A stretch of DNA of 64,000 nt from Sulfolobales archaeon Acd1 (GCA_000389735.1 APJY01000001.1:1-64000), one strand, 5' to 3'; shown: positions 33,149 through 42,808, counted from the first letter of the stretch. Program-made: numbers and translations. The notes: generated from the sequence alone by a model not told the origin.

Positions 33149-34641
33149 TCCGATCCCCCAATAATAACGTTTTTCAGTTCCCTTATAGTCTTCTGAAGGA
33201 GTGTTCTGGTGAAGCCGTCAAGGACGTACGCCAGGCCGAGGTAAAAAAGTCCGGCCACGATGACCAAGGCCAGGGCTTTCCAGACGGAGCTCACGAAAGA
33301 CAACGGCATCATTGTGACTAGGACTACGAAAGCCGCCAGGGAGTTGCGCAAATAAGTGTCGACGGGGAACCTGACCCTAATGAGGGAATTAGTTGTCCTA
33401 TGGGCGTTAAACACCATAACTATCGAGTCCCCTAGCATAGCGAAGGCCATAACCATGCCTAGGGCCCAGGGCTCATCGGTAAAACCTGGAATCCTCAGTC
33501 TCAATGTAGCCAAGGCGTAGAGAGCTAGCGCGGCGAGGGACAAGATCGCTGAGGCGTAAACGACGTTGCTCACCAACATCCTCGTCAACGGGCCTTTGAG
33601 GCTCTTTCCCAAAGTCTCGTCGAGGATCACGAGGGCGCTGTAGTAAGCGAAGAAGATCATTCTGACTAAGACGGAGAGAGCCAACACCACCGCTATCAGG
33701 ACTGAGGCAACGTACTCGGGCCTTATGTAGTACAGCAAGGCGTAGGCCCCGATCAGGTCGATTACTAACGTCAATACGCCCGCGGAAGCGTAGAGCCTCA
33801 GGACAGACTCTAGGCTGATAGGATCCTTTAACTCAACAAACCTCTTTATCAGGCCGTCAGCCAGTGACGCTGACCAGGCAATAATGTTGGTAACTATTAC
33901 TGCCGACTCGAAATAGCTCGCCGGAACGGTGCTCTGAGTGAGGTAGTTGGCTATCCACACGAGCGAGGCCTCGAGTATGTACTGGATGTAGGCGACGCTC
34001 AGAGTGAGCGCCCCTAAAGAGCTTTCCTTAACGACCTCAGTATCTACCTTCAGGTTAGCCTTAGCGAAGAACAAGTTGATCACTATCTGGGTGAGGTAGC
34101 CCAGACTGTACGCCAGGATCACTCCGAGGATCGTCATCTTGAACAGGTAAAACGCCGCAAGCACAGTCACGAACCTAACCGCCTGAAAGGCTAAGCTGGA
34201 AACCCCGATGACTGTCGGAGTTCTCCCTTTCGCTATACCGTTGGTCGAGGTCAACAGGTAGTACGTTATGAGCATGATTATCGCCAAAGCGGTCGCGGAG
34301 GGGTCGACGTTAGCCTGAGGGGGGATCAGGAAGGGCTGGAGCAACTCGTAAGCCAATCCGCTCACCGCTCCAAGGGTGAGGTTCAGGAGGATTAGGCCCC
34401 CCACTGCCTTCCCTTGGGCCGCGAATTTTGAGACCATGTAGGACAAGGCGTTGCTCGGGACGGAGAACAGGCCAGTGATGTAGATGAAGACGCTCTGCCA
34501 GAGGCCGAAGAGCGCGAGATCGATGTGACTGAGGTGATGGGCGACAAGGTAGGAGAAGGCGAAGGAGAGGGGGGACCCAAGGAACCTGAGTGCCAGGTTG
34601 GTGAGCCCAACCCTAATGACGCTTGTCCTTCCTTTGGCCAT
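33106..34641 (-). CDS. Polysaccharide flippase (oligosaccharide-lipid translocase, MOP superfamily)
   Basis: 511 residues with about fourteen membrane segments. It opens GLTNLALRFLGSPLSFAFSY and has the alternating pattern of Wzx/RfbX-type flippases (MATE-like, MOP superfamily). It would flip lipid-linked sugars to the outside for S-layer or glycolipid glycosylation. The last 13 residues (from NLASLARK) differ from the decayed copy at 31191, which ends SETT, so the native C-terminus was probably overwritten by the AT-rich block downstream. Upstream on the same strand are a CBS gene (37-bp gap) and guaAb. Confidence 0.82.
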   Translation of the reverse strand: MAKGRTSVIRVGLTNLALRFLGSPLSFAFSYLVAHHLSHIDLALFGLWQSVFIYITGLFSVPSNALSYMVSKFAAQGKAVGGLILLNLTLGAVSGLAYELLQPFLIPPQANVDPSATALAIIMLITYYLLTSTNGIAKGRTPTVIGVSSLAFQAVRFVTVLAAFYLFKMTILGVILAYSLGYLTQIVINLFFAKANLKVDTEVVKESSLGALTLSVAYIQYILEASLVWIANYLTQSTVPASYFESAVIVTNIIAWSASLADGLIKRFVELKDPISLESVLRLYASAGVLTLVIDLIGAYALLYYIRPEYVASVLIAVVLALSVLVRMIFFAYYSALVILDETLGKSLKGPLTRMLVSNVVYASAILSLAALALYALATLRLRIPGFTDEPWALGMVMAFAMLGDSIVMVFNAHRTTNSLIRVRFPVDTYLRNSLAAFVVLVTMMPLSFVSSVWKALALVIVAGLFYLGLAYVLDGFTRTLLQKTIRELKNVIIGGSENLASLARKSSANT

Positions 34642-34678
34642 CAGCTACGCCGGGACTTAAAGGAGTCTAGTAAAAAAC

Positions 34679-35080
34679 TCAATCTGAATATTCCCCCGAG
34701 AGCAGATCGTCAATAGCCCTGGCCAGATCCCTAATGGAGATGATCCCCTTCAGGTAGCCCTTTTCGTCAACTACGGGCAAATGCCTTATGTTGAAGGTCC
34801 TCATTACGCTTAGGGCACCCGAAATGGGCATGTCCTCCCTAACTGTGTAGAGCTTGGAGCTCATGATCTCCTCGGCTTTAGCGTCGAGTCCCTTACCGTT
34901 ACCTATCGCCTTAACGATGTCCCTCTCTGTCACGATTCCCACCGGCTTACCGCCCTCCGCAATGACCACGGAGCCCGTGTTGTTCTTGGCCATCAGCTCC
35001 GCCAACTGCCTGAGGGTCGTAGATTTTTCGGCCGTTACCACGTTCTGTCTCATGTAGTCTTTAACGAGTGCCTCGGACAT
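34679..35080 (-). CDS. Two-CBS-domain protein
   Basis: 133 residues, a stand-alone CBS pair: VVTAEKSTTLRQLAELMAKN with PVGIVTERDIVKA, then YTVREDMPISGALSVM with YLKGIISIRDLARAI. It is a paralog of the CBS protein at 30788-31180. Its likely role is ligand-sensing; the target is unknown. Placement between guaAb (53-bp gap) and the flippase is suggestive, because CBS domains often bind purine nucleotides, but that is inference. Its 5' end exists as a second, broken copy at 31681-31838. Confidence 0.85.
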   Translation of the reverse strand: MSEALVKDYMRQNVVTAEKSTTLRQLAELMAKNNTGSVVIAEGGKPVGIVTERDIVKAIGNGKGLDAKAEEIMSSKLYTVREDMPISGALSVMRTFNIRHLPVVDEKGYLKGIISIRDLARAIDDLLSGEYSD

Positions 35081-35133
35081 TGCAATTAATTTTTATGGAA
35101 AAGGAGATTATTAAATGCGTCGTTTCTGAGACT

Positions 35134-36261
35134 TCACTCGAACTCGATGGTCGCCGGAGGCTTGGAGGTCACGTCGTAGAGGACTTCCTTAACTCCCTTT
35201 ATTGCTGAGATCCTTTCCGCTACCCTCATGAGGACGTCCTCCGGAACCTGAGCGAAGTCCGCCGTCATGAAGTCCTGGGTCACGACCGCCCTTATTGCGA
35301 CGGAGTACTTGCCGTCCCTCTCCCCCTCCTTGAGCTTCACCAGGACGTGGGTTATATCGTGCTTCGTGAGCTTCGAAACCGCGTCCCTGAGCCTCTCGTA
35401 GTCCAAGGGAGCCTCTAAGGAGGCTATCCTGCCGTAAGCCCTCACGTCCCCCTTGACGCCGGTCGCCCTCGCCCTGTAAAGGAAGACTCTGTAGCCGACC
35501 TCCTTCTTCAGCTCCTCGCTGTACTCCCCTTCGCTGTCGAACGTCACGGCGAAGTACTGCGAGTAACCCAGCCCCTTCAAGCCGTTCTCTACCTCCCAGT
35601 CCGCCCTCCTTTCGACCTCGAGCTTCTCCCGAGTTACCCTGCCAACCGTCCTCACCAACAGGCCCGGCCCCGGGAAGGGCTGCCTCTGGGCTATCTCGTC
35701 AGGGAGCCCCAGGTACTTGGCCAGCTCCCTCACCTCGTTCTTATAGAGGTCGACCAGCGGCTCGACAACCGTGAAGCCCCACTTGCTTTCGGTATCGATG
35801 CCCAACTGAACCAGGACGTTGTGCTGAGTCTTTATGCCCCCCTGGGTCTCGACCCAGTCGGCGGCTATGGTGCCCTGAATGAGGTATTTCGCGTTGTACT
35901 TACTGGCGAGCTCCGCCAAGACGTCGTAGAAGACCTCCCTGAAAGCCTTCCTCTTCTCCTCGGAGTCCTCGAGTCCCTCAACTGCCCTAACGAACCTCTC
36001 GGCCTCGTTCACGATAGTCAACGGCATTATGGGCCTCAGCATTTCCCTAACCCTCTCGGCCTCGTTCAGCCTCAGGAAGCCCGTGTCGATCATCACGGGT
36101 ATCACCCTCTCCGGCCCCAGGACCTTGTAGGCCAACGCTGCGGCTGTTGTGCTGTCCACGCCCCCGCTGACGGCGGCTATGGCCCTCCCTTCCTTAACGG
36201 CTTCCCTGAGCTGGGGGGCTATCTCCTCGATGAAACTGCGTGCGTCAAAGGTCAGGCTCAT
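35134..36261 (-). CDS. guaAB: GMP synthase subunit B (ATP pyrophosphatase and dimerisation domains)
   Basis: 375 residues without the glutaminase domain, as in archaea where GMP synthase is split. The PP-loop is [12 protein letters not shown] (about residues 29-40). [15 protein letters not shown] and [14 protein letters not shown] are characteristic of the XMP-binding C-terminal domain, which ends in the conserved KPPATIEFE. It converts XMP to GMP, using ammonia from the separate subunit A, which is not in this window. The gene leads a minus-strand set with the CBS and flippase genes. Confidence 0.95.
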   Translation of the reverse strand: MSLTFDARSFIEEIAPQLREAVKEGRAIAAVSGGVDSTTAAALAYKVLGPERVIPVMIDTGFLRLNEAERVREMLRPIMPLTIVNEAERFVRAVEGLEDSEEKRKAFREVFYDVLAELASKYNAKYLIQGTIAADWVETQGGIKTQHNVLVQLGIDTESKWGFTVVEPLVDLYKNEVRELAKYLGLPDEIAQRQPFPGPGLLVRTVGRVTREKLEVERRADWEVENGLKGLGYSQYFAVTFDSEGEYSEELKKEVGYRVFLYRARATGVKGDVRAYGRIASLEAPLDYERLRDAVSKLTKHDITHVLVKLKEGERDGKYSVAIRAVVTQDFMTADFAQVPEDVLMRVAERISAIKGVKEVLYDVTSKPPATIEFE

Positions 36262-36318
36262 CCTCGCTCGACTGTGGAGAACAGGCTTAAAAGTCCAGTT
36301 AAAGCTATAAGGGCTCCA

Positions 36319-37212
36319 TCAGGCCTGGCTTCGTTTCATCTTTCGGGTCAAGTTCCACGCGAGCCCATAGGGGAGGGAGAGGGCCAGGGCGAGTCCAGGG
36401 ATTAGGTTGAGGAAGTACCTCCTTACCCCCTTGTAGTAATACATACCGAAACCGACTAGGGGAACGTAAAGTAGGGCCAAGGGGTGGTATAAGGCCGACA
36501 GCAGGGCGAGCACGTAGTAACTACCGTAGTAGGTATAGCCGGTCAGGAACGTGAGGTCCGTAAGGCCGTCCATGACGAGCATCATGTCGTACTTGCTCCT
36601 CCACAGGTTCCGCCTGGCCTCCACAAACGAGGACCTCAGGTCGGGCCTTGAATGGACCTTGTTCAAGTGCAGACACCTCCCTTCCGAGGGCTCCACCCTG
36701 TAGCCTTCCTTCCTCAGTTTAGCGTAGAGCCAAACGTCCTCGTCCCTTTCGTACCTCTCGTCGAACCCCCCGAGCTTCCTAACGGTCTCCACGTTCAGTC
36801 CGGCACAGCCGAGGTTGGGGTTCTCCTCCATGGCGGAGAGGGGTTGGCTCATCTCCTCCTCGGAATAAGCGTAGTGCATCCACGTGAAATGCGCCCCTCC
36901 CTCCAGCTTCCTCACCATTTTACTCACGGCGTCCCTGGGCATCACCACGTCGCTGTCAAGCATCACCGCGTACTTGTCCGCGACCAGTGAGAGCATTCTG
37001 TTCCTCAACTTCGCCATGTTGACGCGACCCATCCTGCTGTCCCTGAAGTACCTAAGCTTGCCCTGCAGGGTCAGGAAGTACTCGTGAACGTCCCGCCTCT
37101 CGCTGTTGTCATAAACTATGACCTCGACCCCCTGCCCCAGGGCGGACTGCACGCTCCTCTTGACCCACTCCAGGTTGTCCCTGGGACCCACTGGGATCAC
37201 TATTTGTACCAT
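36319..37212 (-). CDS. Glycosyltransferase family 2 with C-terminal membrane segments
   Basis: 297 residues: GT-A domain with [30 protein letters not shown], the metal-binding [11 protein letters not shown] (about residue 80), [24 protein letters not shown] (acceptor-side acidic motif) and W/H-rich [10 protein letters not shown]. Two hydrophobic segments near the C-terminus (about 235-275) anchor it. It probably builds lipid-linked or surface glycans; donor and acceptor are unknown. It sits upstream of guaAb on the same strand with a 57-bp gap, divergent from cobQ. Confidence 0.85.
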   Translation of the reverse strand: MVQIVIPVGPRDNLEWVKRSVQSALGQGVEVIVYDNSERRDVHEYFLTLQGKLRYFRDSRMGRVNMAKLRNRMLSLVADKYAVMLDSDVVMPRDAVSKMVRKLEGGAHFTWMHYAYSEEEMSQPLSAMEENPNLGCAGLNVETVRKLGGFDERYERDEDVWLYAKLRKEGYRVEPSEGRCLHLNKVHSRPDLRSSFVEARRNLWRSKYDMMLVMDGLTDLTFLTGYTYYGSYYVLALLSALYHPLALLYVPLVGFGMYYYKGVRRYFLNLIPGLALALSLPYGLAWNLTRKMKRSQA

Positions 37213-37315
37213 CTATGCGTATGTGGTCTCCGCCAGGAATAAAGGCGAATAGTTACTGTCCGACTAAGTCCTCTGCGGCAATGCTTTATCCTGCGGCCTC
37301 TCAAACTGAGGGAGA

Positions 37316-38701
37316 ATGGCGATACTGATAGCGTCGACCACGAGCGACTCCGGGAAGTCTACCCTGACCTCGGTTCTGGTGAGGGAGTTCGGGGCGTATC
37401 CCTTCAAGGCTCAGAACATGTCGCTCAACAGCTACCCTACGAAGAATGGAGGGGAGATAGCGTTCATTCAGGCCTTTCAGGCGATGGCCGCGGGGAGGGA
37501 ACCCGAGAGAGGGATGAACGCTGTCCTGTTGAAGCCCTCGGGGGACGACAGGGTGGAGGTAGTGGTCTACGGCACCCCTCTGGGGACGTTCAGCTACGGC
37601 GAGTATTACGAGAAAGTGGTGCCGAAAGTCAAGGAGTCCTTGAGGCTGAGCGGGGAAATGGTCATTGAAGGGGCAGGGGGGATAGAGCCCAACTTCATTG
37701 AGAGGGACCTGGCCACGGTGGAGGTGCTCCGCCGAGGGGTCCCCGCGGTCCTGGTGTTGAACATAGACCCGGGAGGGGCCTTCACCTCCGCCTACGGGGC
37801 CTACCTCTCGTTACCGCCCTCCCTGAGGGGTAACCTGAAGGGGTTCGTGATAAACAAGCTCAGGGGAGACCCAAAATTCGTGGAGAGCGGGGCTAAGTGG
37901 CTCGAGGAGAGAACCGGCATGAGGTACTTGGGTTACATTCCTTACCTGGACGAGGCCATAATGCCTGAGGACTCCTTGAACGCAACCGACTTCGGCGACG
38001 GGGAGGTAGAGGTAGCGGTAGTGGCTTACCCGTACATGAGTAACTTCAACGAGTTCTGGGCCCTCAGGAAAAGCGAGGTTTCGGTGAGCTTCGTTAGGAA
38101 CCCTAAGAGGCTGAGGAAGGCCGACCTCGTGATCCTGCCAGGCGCGAAGAACACCTTGAAGGCCCTGAAGTGGCTCAAGGAGAGGAAGTTCCAGGACTAC
38201 CTTAAGGGTAAGAGAGTCTTCGCCGTGTGCGGTGGTTATCAGATCCTAACGAAGAAGTTGAAGGACGAGGCCGGACTCGAGTTCGGTTCCTTAACCGAGG
38301 TTGAGGGACTGGGGATGATAGATCAGGAAGTCTCATACGGGAAGGAGAAGACCCTAGCCTTGTCCAGGGCCGTTTTCGAGGGAACGAAGGTAGAAGGTTA
38401 CGAGATAAGGAGGGGTAACCTGAAGGGCAGGGACTTCTACATGGAGATAGTCGAGAGGAACGGGCAGAGGGTCTCCGTTCCTGACGGCTATTACGACGGG
38501 AACGTCTTCGCCACGTCCCTCCACGGCTCCCTTTTCTCAGATGGGGGCAGGAAGGCGTTCAGGGAAATGACGGGAGTTGAAGTAAAGGCGAAAGGGCTCG
38601 AGCAGGAGGTAAGGGAATTGGTCGACAGGTTGCTCAGTACCGTTAGGAAGACTGTTCACCTGGAGGAGATAAGGAGGTTGTGGGAAGAAGGGAGCAGTTA
38701 G
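37316..38701 (+). CDS. cobQ: Cobyric acid synthase
   Basis: 461 residues. The N-terminal dethiobiotin-synthetase-like domain has TTSDSGKSTLTSVLV (P-loop) and the typical FKAQNMSLNSYPT. The C-terminal class I amidotransferase-like domain has the nucleophile in FAVCGGYQIL and His in TSLHGSLF. It amidates four side chains of adenosyl-cobyrinic acid diamide, using glutamine and ATP. A TATA-like CTTTATCC 28 bases before the ATG indicates a leaderless start. CbiB and CobS, which act next in the pathway, are encoded 2-5 kb away. Confidence 0.95.
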   Translation: MAILIASTTSDSGKSTLTSVLVREFGAYPFKAQNMSLNSYPTKNGGEIAFIQAFQAMAAGREPERGMNAVLLKPSGDDRVEVVVYGTPLGTFSYGEYYEKVVPKVKESLRLSGEMVIEGAGGIEPNFIERDLATVEVLRRGVPAVLVLNIDPGGAFTSAYGAYLSLPPSLRGNLKGFVINKLRGDPKFVESGAKWLEERTGMRYLGYIPYLDEAIMPEDSLNATDFGDGEVEVAVVAYPYMSNFNEFWALRKSEVSVSFVRNPKRLRKADLVILPGAKNTLKALKWLKERKFQDYLKGKRVFAVCGGYQILTKKLKDEAGLEFGSLTEVEGLGMIDQEVSYGKEKTLALSRAVFEGTKVEGYEIRRGNLKGRDFYMEIVERNGQRVSVPDGYYDGNVFATSLHGSLFSDGGRKAFREMTGVEVKAKGLEQEVRELVDRLLSTVRKTVHLEEIRRLWEEGSS

Positions 38702-38795
38702 GTCTCCCTAATTATTCTCATTTCGACTTCGCTGGGTTCGGAGAGAACACCGGCTAGCCTTTTGAACCCTCGGTGCTAGTAAAAACCGAGTACTG

Positions 38796-39494
38796 ATGAG
38801 CGATGAAAGAGTAGACAGGCTCCTTGCGGCGTACAAGACGGGTTCGACGATAGAACCGTTCGAGGTGAAAGACCTAGCCGAGGCCCGGCTCTTATCGTCT
38901 CAACTTCAGGAGAGGTTGGTGAACCTTGAGGGCTTCGGCGGTTATAAGATCAGCTTCACCAGCTTTAAGTCCCTGAAGGCGTTCGGGCTCGAGGAGCCGG
39001 AGTTCGCCCTCCTCAGCGGCTCAATGATCGTTTCAGACCGAACTGTTCAGTCGAAGTTCCCCTACACTTACGCGGAGGCTGAGATAGTGGTTAAGGCGAG
39101 GGAGTGCGACGTCTCTAACTACAAGGAGTGCGTGGATGAAATGAGGCTCGGCCTCGAGATTCCCGCCACTAGGTTCAACGCCCCCCTTGAGGCCCTTAAC
39201 GCCTATCAGATAATCGCCGACGCGTTGATGGCCTATAAGTTGGTCCTTGGACCTGAGCTGAGCCGTATCCCCAAGAAGGTCGCCCTCAAGGTGAACGACC
39301 GAAAGGTGGGAGAAAACGTGGTGTTCTACGTGTACGGCGACGTTTACTCCATGCTGAAGTGGCTGTCCACCAGGGTCGGGAGGTTCAGCGGCTACGTCTC
39401 CACGGGCGCCCTAGTCGGGCCGGTAGCGATTAAGAAGCAGGACGTGTTGGAGGTCGAGACCGAGGAGGCGAGCTTCACAGCTACCGTTGTTTAG
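38796..39494 (+). CDS. MhpD-like 2-keto-4-pentenoate hydratase (FAH superfamily)
   Basis: 232 residues with the short MhpD/HpaH layout: GYKISFTS (in place of GWKvG), FPYTYAEAEIVVKA holding the metal-binding acidic pair, MRLGLEIPATRF (PALEI-like), and the C-terminal GYVSTGALVGPVAIKKQDVLEVE. Family members hydrate 2-hydroxypenta-2,4-dienoate or decarboxylate related acids in aromatic ring breakdown; no other genes of such a pathway are nearby, so the substrate is open. It is about 95 bases after cobQ and 45 bases before the alcohol dehydrogenase gene. Confidence 0.75.
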   Translation: MSDERVDRLLAAYKTGSTIEPFEVKDLAEARLLSSQLQERLVNLEGFGGYKISFTSFKSLKAFGLEEPEFALLSGSMIVSDRTVQSKFPYTYAEAEIVVKARECDVSNYKECVDEMRLGLEIPATRFNAPLEALNAYQIIADALMAYKLVLGPELSRIPKKVALKVNDRKVGENVVFYVYGDVYSMLKWLSTRVGRFSGYVSTGALVGPVAIKKQDVLEVETEEASFTATVV

Positions 39495-39539
39495 CGAAAG
39501 GGCAATCGTTTAATACTCCTCGAGACCCGCCTAATCGCG

Positions 39540-40556
39540 ATGAAGGCAGTACTCATGGAGAACGGGCGAGTCGTCATAAAGGACGTTCCCGTGCCCAAGC
39601 TACAGCCCGGCGACGTGCTTGTGAAGATGAAGGCCTGCGGGATCTGCGGTACTGACATCGAGAAGATGCACGGCCAGTACACGGCCTCCATGCCCGTCTT
39701 GGGCCATGAGCCTTCAGGGATAATCGAGGAGAGCACAGTTGAGTGGCTGAAGGAGGGGATGAGGGTGTTCGCTCACCACCACGTCCCGGATTACGCGTGC
39801 TATTTCTGCACCCACGGCTCCCCCACCATGTGTCCCATGTACAGGAGGACCAACTTGGATCCTGGAGGCTTCGCCGAGTACTTCAGGGTCCCCGCCCACA
39901 ACGTGAGGAACGGCGGGATCTTGGTCCTGCCCGACCACGTTACTTTCGAGGAGGGAGCGTTCGTCGAGCCCCTGGCCACGGTGGTCAGAGCCCAGAGGAG
40001 GGCAGGGATAAGGAGGGGGGACTCCGTTCTAGTTGTCGGCACCGGGCCGATGGGGATGTTACACATCATGCTGGCGAAAGCGAAGGGTGCGGGGGAGGTG
40101 ATAGTCTCGGAGCCCTCAGAGTTCAGGCTCGATTTCTCCCTCAAGGTCGGGGCGGATCACGCCCTTAACCCCAAGAAGGACAACGTCCCGGAGGAGGTCA
40201 GGAAGCTCACGGAGGGCAGGGGGGTTGACGTGGCGGTAGTGGCGAGCGGAGCCCCCCAGGCGATACTCACAGCGCTACACTCCGTTAGGAAGGGAGGGAC
40301 GGTGCTCCTCTTCGGGGTCCCGTACAAGGGGACGGTCTTGGACTACGACGTGAGCGAGCTCCTGAACAACGAGATCTCCATTATCCCTAGCAACGCTGCC
40401 GTGGAGGAGGACACAAGGGAGGCGCTTCAGCTGATAGCTGAGGGGAGGATAAACGTGAGCAAGCTGGTGACCCACAGGTTCAGGATAGACGAGTTCTTAG
40501 AGGCGGTGAAGGTAGCCGAGGGCGGGGAGGCCATCAAGGTGCTAATAGTGGACTGA
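39540..40556 (+). CDS. Zinc-dependent medium-chain alcohol/polyol dehydrogenase
   Basis: 338 residues. Catalytic zinc ligands are in KACGICGTDIEKMHG and GHEPSGII, a structural-zinc-like Cys set lies in YACYFCTHGSPTMC, and the Rossmann motif is VVGTGPMGM (about residue 166). It resembles threonine or sorbitol dehydrogenase-type MDR enzymes, oxidising a secondary alcohol with NAD(P). The specificity cannot be read. Its 3' end overlaps the convergent cbiB by 23 bases. It may be co-transcribed with the MhpD-like gene 45 bases upstream. Confidence 0.88.
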   Translation: MKAVLMENGRVVIKDVPVPKLQPGDVLVKMKACGICGTDIEKMHGQYTASMPVLGHEPSGIIEESTVEWLKEGMRVFAHHHVPDYACYFCTHGSPTMCPMYRRTNLDPGGFAEYFRVPAHNVRNGGILVLPDHVTFEEGAFVEPLATVVRAQRRAGIRRGDSVLVVGTGPMGMLHIMLAKAKGAGEVIVSEPSEFRLDFSLKVGADHALNPKKDNVPEEVRKLTEGRGVDVAVVASGAPQAILTALHSVRKGGTVLLFGVPYKGTVLDYDVSELLNNEISIIPSNAAVEEDTREALQLIAEGRINVSKLVTHRFRIDEFLEAVKVAEGGEAIKVLIVD

Positions 40557-41352
40557 CGTAAGATAGGGCCATCACTAGGGCGAACTCCAAGGCGAGGTAC
40601 AAGGCCAAAGCGACCCTGAAGAGCTTGAGGGACCTCTCGACGTCCTCGTCCTCGGGGTAGCGGTGTCTCGATCCAATTACGTAGTACCCCTCCTTCTCCA
40701 GCCTGACCTTGAGGAGCGAGGCCACCGTGAGGAAGATTACCCTCGCGTTGGGGCTCTCCACTCGTTGAGCCTCTCTCTTCAGTTCCTCGTCGATTTCGGG
40801 CCTCATGCCGAGGATCCTCCCCGCCAATACGAGGATTAAGGCCGTTAACCTGGCGGGCACGTAGTTCAGTACCGTGTCTACCTTCGCCGAGAACCACCCC
40901 TGATCCCTGAGCTCAGGAGTCTTGTAGCCCACCATGCTGTCCATGGTGTTCGCTAGCCTCTGGAGTAACGCCCCGGGCAAGCCGAGCAACAGGAACCAGA
41001 AGAGGGGCGAGGTGATTCCGTCCACGGCGCTCTCGAAGAGGGTCTCTATCGCTGCCGACCTCACCAGCTCTGGGCTCGCCCTCGTGACGTCCCTCCTGAC
41101 GGCCTGCTGGACGTACTTCCTCGACTCCTCCCTGAAGGGGACGCTCTTGCTAACTATCTCATATAGCATCCTTATGGAGAAGGAGGCCTTCAGGGGGTAA
41201 ACTGAAATCAAGGAGTAGGGGAAGGGGAGGAACCAGAGGGCCGAGAGAGGGACCAAGACGGGGAGGACGCTCGCTAGCCACAGGAGAACTCCGTAATGCT
41301 TAGACGAGTAGGGCCTGATGAGCCTCTCCGAGATCTTACCGATCCAGACCAC
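40534..41352 (-). CDS. cbiB: Adenosylcobinamide-phosphate synthase (CbiB)
   Basis: 272 residues from GTG 41352, a membrane protein with the CbiB sequences VVWIGKISERL, ESAVDGITSPLFWFLLLGLPGALLQRLANTMDSMVGYK and WFSAKVDTVLNYVPARLTALILV. It attaches aminopropanol phosphate to adenosylcobyric acid. GTG 41352 sits inside the conserved HPVVWIGK motif, so it is too late. The frame is open for 30 more codons encoding a proper first helix and VDLTVGEPPLKLHP, yet without ATG, GTG or TTG; the first plausible codon is ATT 41442, inside the end of cobS. Pathway partner of CobS, with which it is coupled. Confidence 0.9.
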   Translation of the reverse strand: MVWIGKISERLIRPYSSKHYGVLLWLASVLPVLVPLSALWFLPFPYSLISVYPLKASFSIRMLYEIVSKSVPFREESRKYVQQAVRRDVTRASPELVRSAAIETLFESAVDGITSPLFWFLLLGLPGALLQRLANTMDSMVGYKTPELRDQGWFSAKVDTVLNYVPARLTALILVLAGRILGMRPEIDEELKREAQRVESPNARVIFLTVASLLKVRLEKEGYYVIGSRHRYPEDEDVERSLKLFRVALALYLALEFALVMALSYVSPLLAP

Positions 41353-41390
41353 CGGGTGGAGCTTGAGGGGAGGCTCACCGACCGTCAGGT

Positions 41391-42137
41391 CTACAGCAAG
41401 GGCGACAGCGAGAGCGAGAGAAGGGAAAAGCCAAGGCCAAATCTTTCACCTACCTCCTGGGCCAAGAGGAGAAGGGGCGTTGAAAGAGTTATCGCGGCCC
41501 CGGCCACGTCGCCGTTCACTCCCCCCAAAGCTCTCTCCGAGTACGACCTGAAGACGACGAATAAGATGAGGAGAAGGAGGAGCTGAGGTATCGATGAGAA
41601 GATCAGAGGCCACACTAAGACTAGGCGCTTGAACAGTGCCCTCTCCTTGAAGGCTTTCCCCATCGAGCTCTCCGGCATGGATCTGGAGAAGAAGACCAGG
41701 GATATCCCCAAGGCCCTGCATGAGACCTCGACGCTCAGGAAGGCCAACAAGTCTAACCTTGCGGAGACCAACGAGGCGAAGGAGAGGGACACGTAAACTA
41801 ACAGTAATCCCACTCCGCCCGCCCCCACACTCACGTCTTTCAGAGCCCTCAACTTGTCCTCCCTCGAGCCCCTTATCATTAGGGCATCGCCGAAGTCCAG
41901 AAGGCCGTCCAAGTGGTTGAACCCCCGGAAGGTCTCGATGACAGCTAAAGTGGCGACGGTAGCCAAGGGGGACAGGTAGGCAAGCAGGTAATAGGCGCCC
42001 CAATCTATTAGGCCCGCCAAGGGGCCGACTATGAGCGGCGCGAGGGCGGAGTACCTCAGGACGTCGTCATAGGACGCCCTTACCGGGATCACCGTGAAGA
42101 AGGCCAGTTGGGACTTTATCGCCCTTAACGCGCCCAC
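41391..42137 (-). CDS. cobS: Adenosylcobinamide-GDP ribazoletransferase (cobalamin synthase)
   Basis: About 248 residues, with the family signatures KSQLAFFTVIPV at the N-terminus and FNHLDGLLDFGDALM (metal-binding) near residue 75, plus five or six membrane segments. It joins adenosylcobinamide-GDP to alpha-ribazole in the last steps of B12 synthesis. The frame is open to 42185, but a TATA box (CTTATAACC, 42158-42166) sits 25 bases before GTG 42137, which also fits the family's N-terminus, so I use that. cbiB follows, with its real start probably inside this gene. Confidence 0.92.
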   Translation of the reverse strand: MGALRAIKSQLAFFTVIPVRASYDDVLRYSALAPLIVGPLAGLIDWGAYYLLAYLSPLATVATLAVIETFRGFNHLDGLLDFGDALMIRGSREDKLRALKDVSVGAGGVGLLLVYVSLSFASLVSARLDLLAFLSVEVSCRALGISLVFFSRSMPESSMGKAFKERALFKRLVLVWPLIFSSIPQLLLLLILFVVFRSYSERALGGVNGDVAGAAITLSTPLLLLAQEVGERFGLGFSLLSLSLSPLL

Positions 42138-42157
42138 GCTCGGCTGTAAGGGGTGCC

Positions 42158-42166
42158 GGTTATAAG
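42158..42166 (-). promoter_or_regulatory. TATA box for cobS-cbiB
   Basis: CTTATAACC on the minus strand is centred 25 bases before GTG 42137. It decides the cobS start and implies a leaderless message. Confidence 0.5.
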
Positions 42167-42216
42167 AGGCTGAGGTCCCACTCACTTAATAGCTGTAGGT
42201 CAGTAAGGGGGTAGCA

Positions 42217-42690
42217 GTGATGCAGAGACACGTGATGTCCAAGAAGGACGCGAAGGAGTTCCTCAAGAGGGTGAAGGAACTCTACGGGGTCGAGCTGGAG
42301 GGTAACTTGGAGGTGGGGAAGGAGAAGAAGGAGGTGTACTACTTCTTGGACGGGCTCCTGGCGTTCTTCGGCGATCCCCCCTTGCCGACACTCTGCGCGG
42401 TTCTGAAGCTCAACCTGAACATGCCCTACGTGGTCGTCGATGAGGGCGCGGTCAAAGCGGTTACTAACGGGGCCGACCTCTTCGCCCCGGGGATAGTCGA
42501 GTTCAATTGCGACTGCAAGGAGGGGGAGTACTTCCTAGTCAAGACCAAAACGGGGGTGCCCGTCGCCGTCATGAGGGCTCTGATGCCGGTCGAAAAGGCC
42601 AAGGCGGAGAAGAGGGGCAAGTTCGGTGAGAACCTGCACCATGTAGGGGACGAGCTGTGGGAGACGTGTAAGGCGAAGCTACGGGGATGA
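42217..42690 (+). CDS. PUA-domain RNA-binding protein
   Basis: 157 residues (GTG 42217 followed directly by ATG 42220; either could serve). After an N-terminal alpha/beta region of about 70 residues comes a PUA domain: MPYVVVDEGAVKAVTNGADLFAPGI, then EFNCDCKEGEYFLVKTKTGVPVAVMRA. This arrangement matches archaeal MCT-1/Tma20-like or PUA stand-alone proteins that act on tRNA or the ribosome; the exact role is open. TATA-like CTTAATAGC is 28 bases upstream. It is divergent from cobS. Confidence 0.82.
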   Translation: MMQRHVMSKKDAKEFLKRVKELYGVELEGNLEVGKEKKEVYYFLDGLLAFFGDPPLPTLCAVLKLNLNMPYVVVDEGAVKAVTNGADLFAPGIVEFNCDCKEGEYFLVKTKTGVPVAVMRALMPVEKAKAEKRGKFGENLHHVGDELWETCKAKLRG

Positions 42691-42808
42691 AAAGGCCTCT
42701 CGTTCTCCCGATTCGATCGAGGCGGAGGTTTAATCAGGGAACGGCCTGAAGATTAAAGATCATAAGAATCCTCCCGACGCCAGTTCATCCTAATTCCCCG
42801 ATCGAAAC

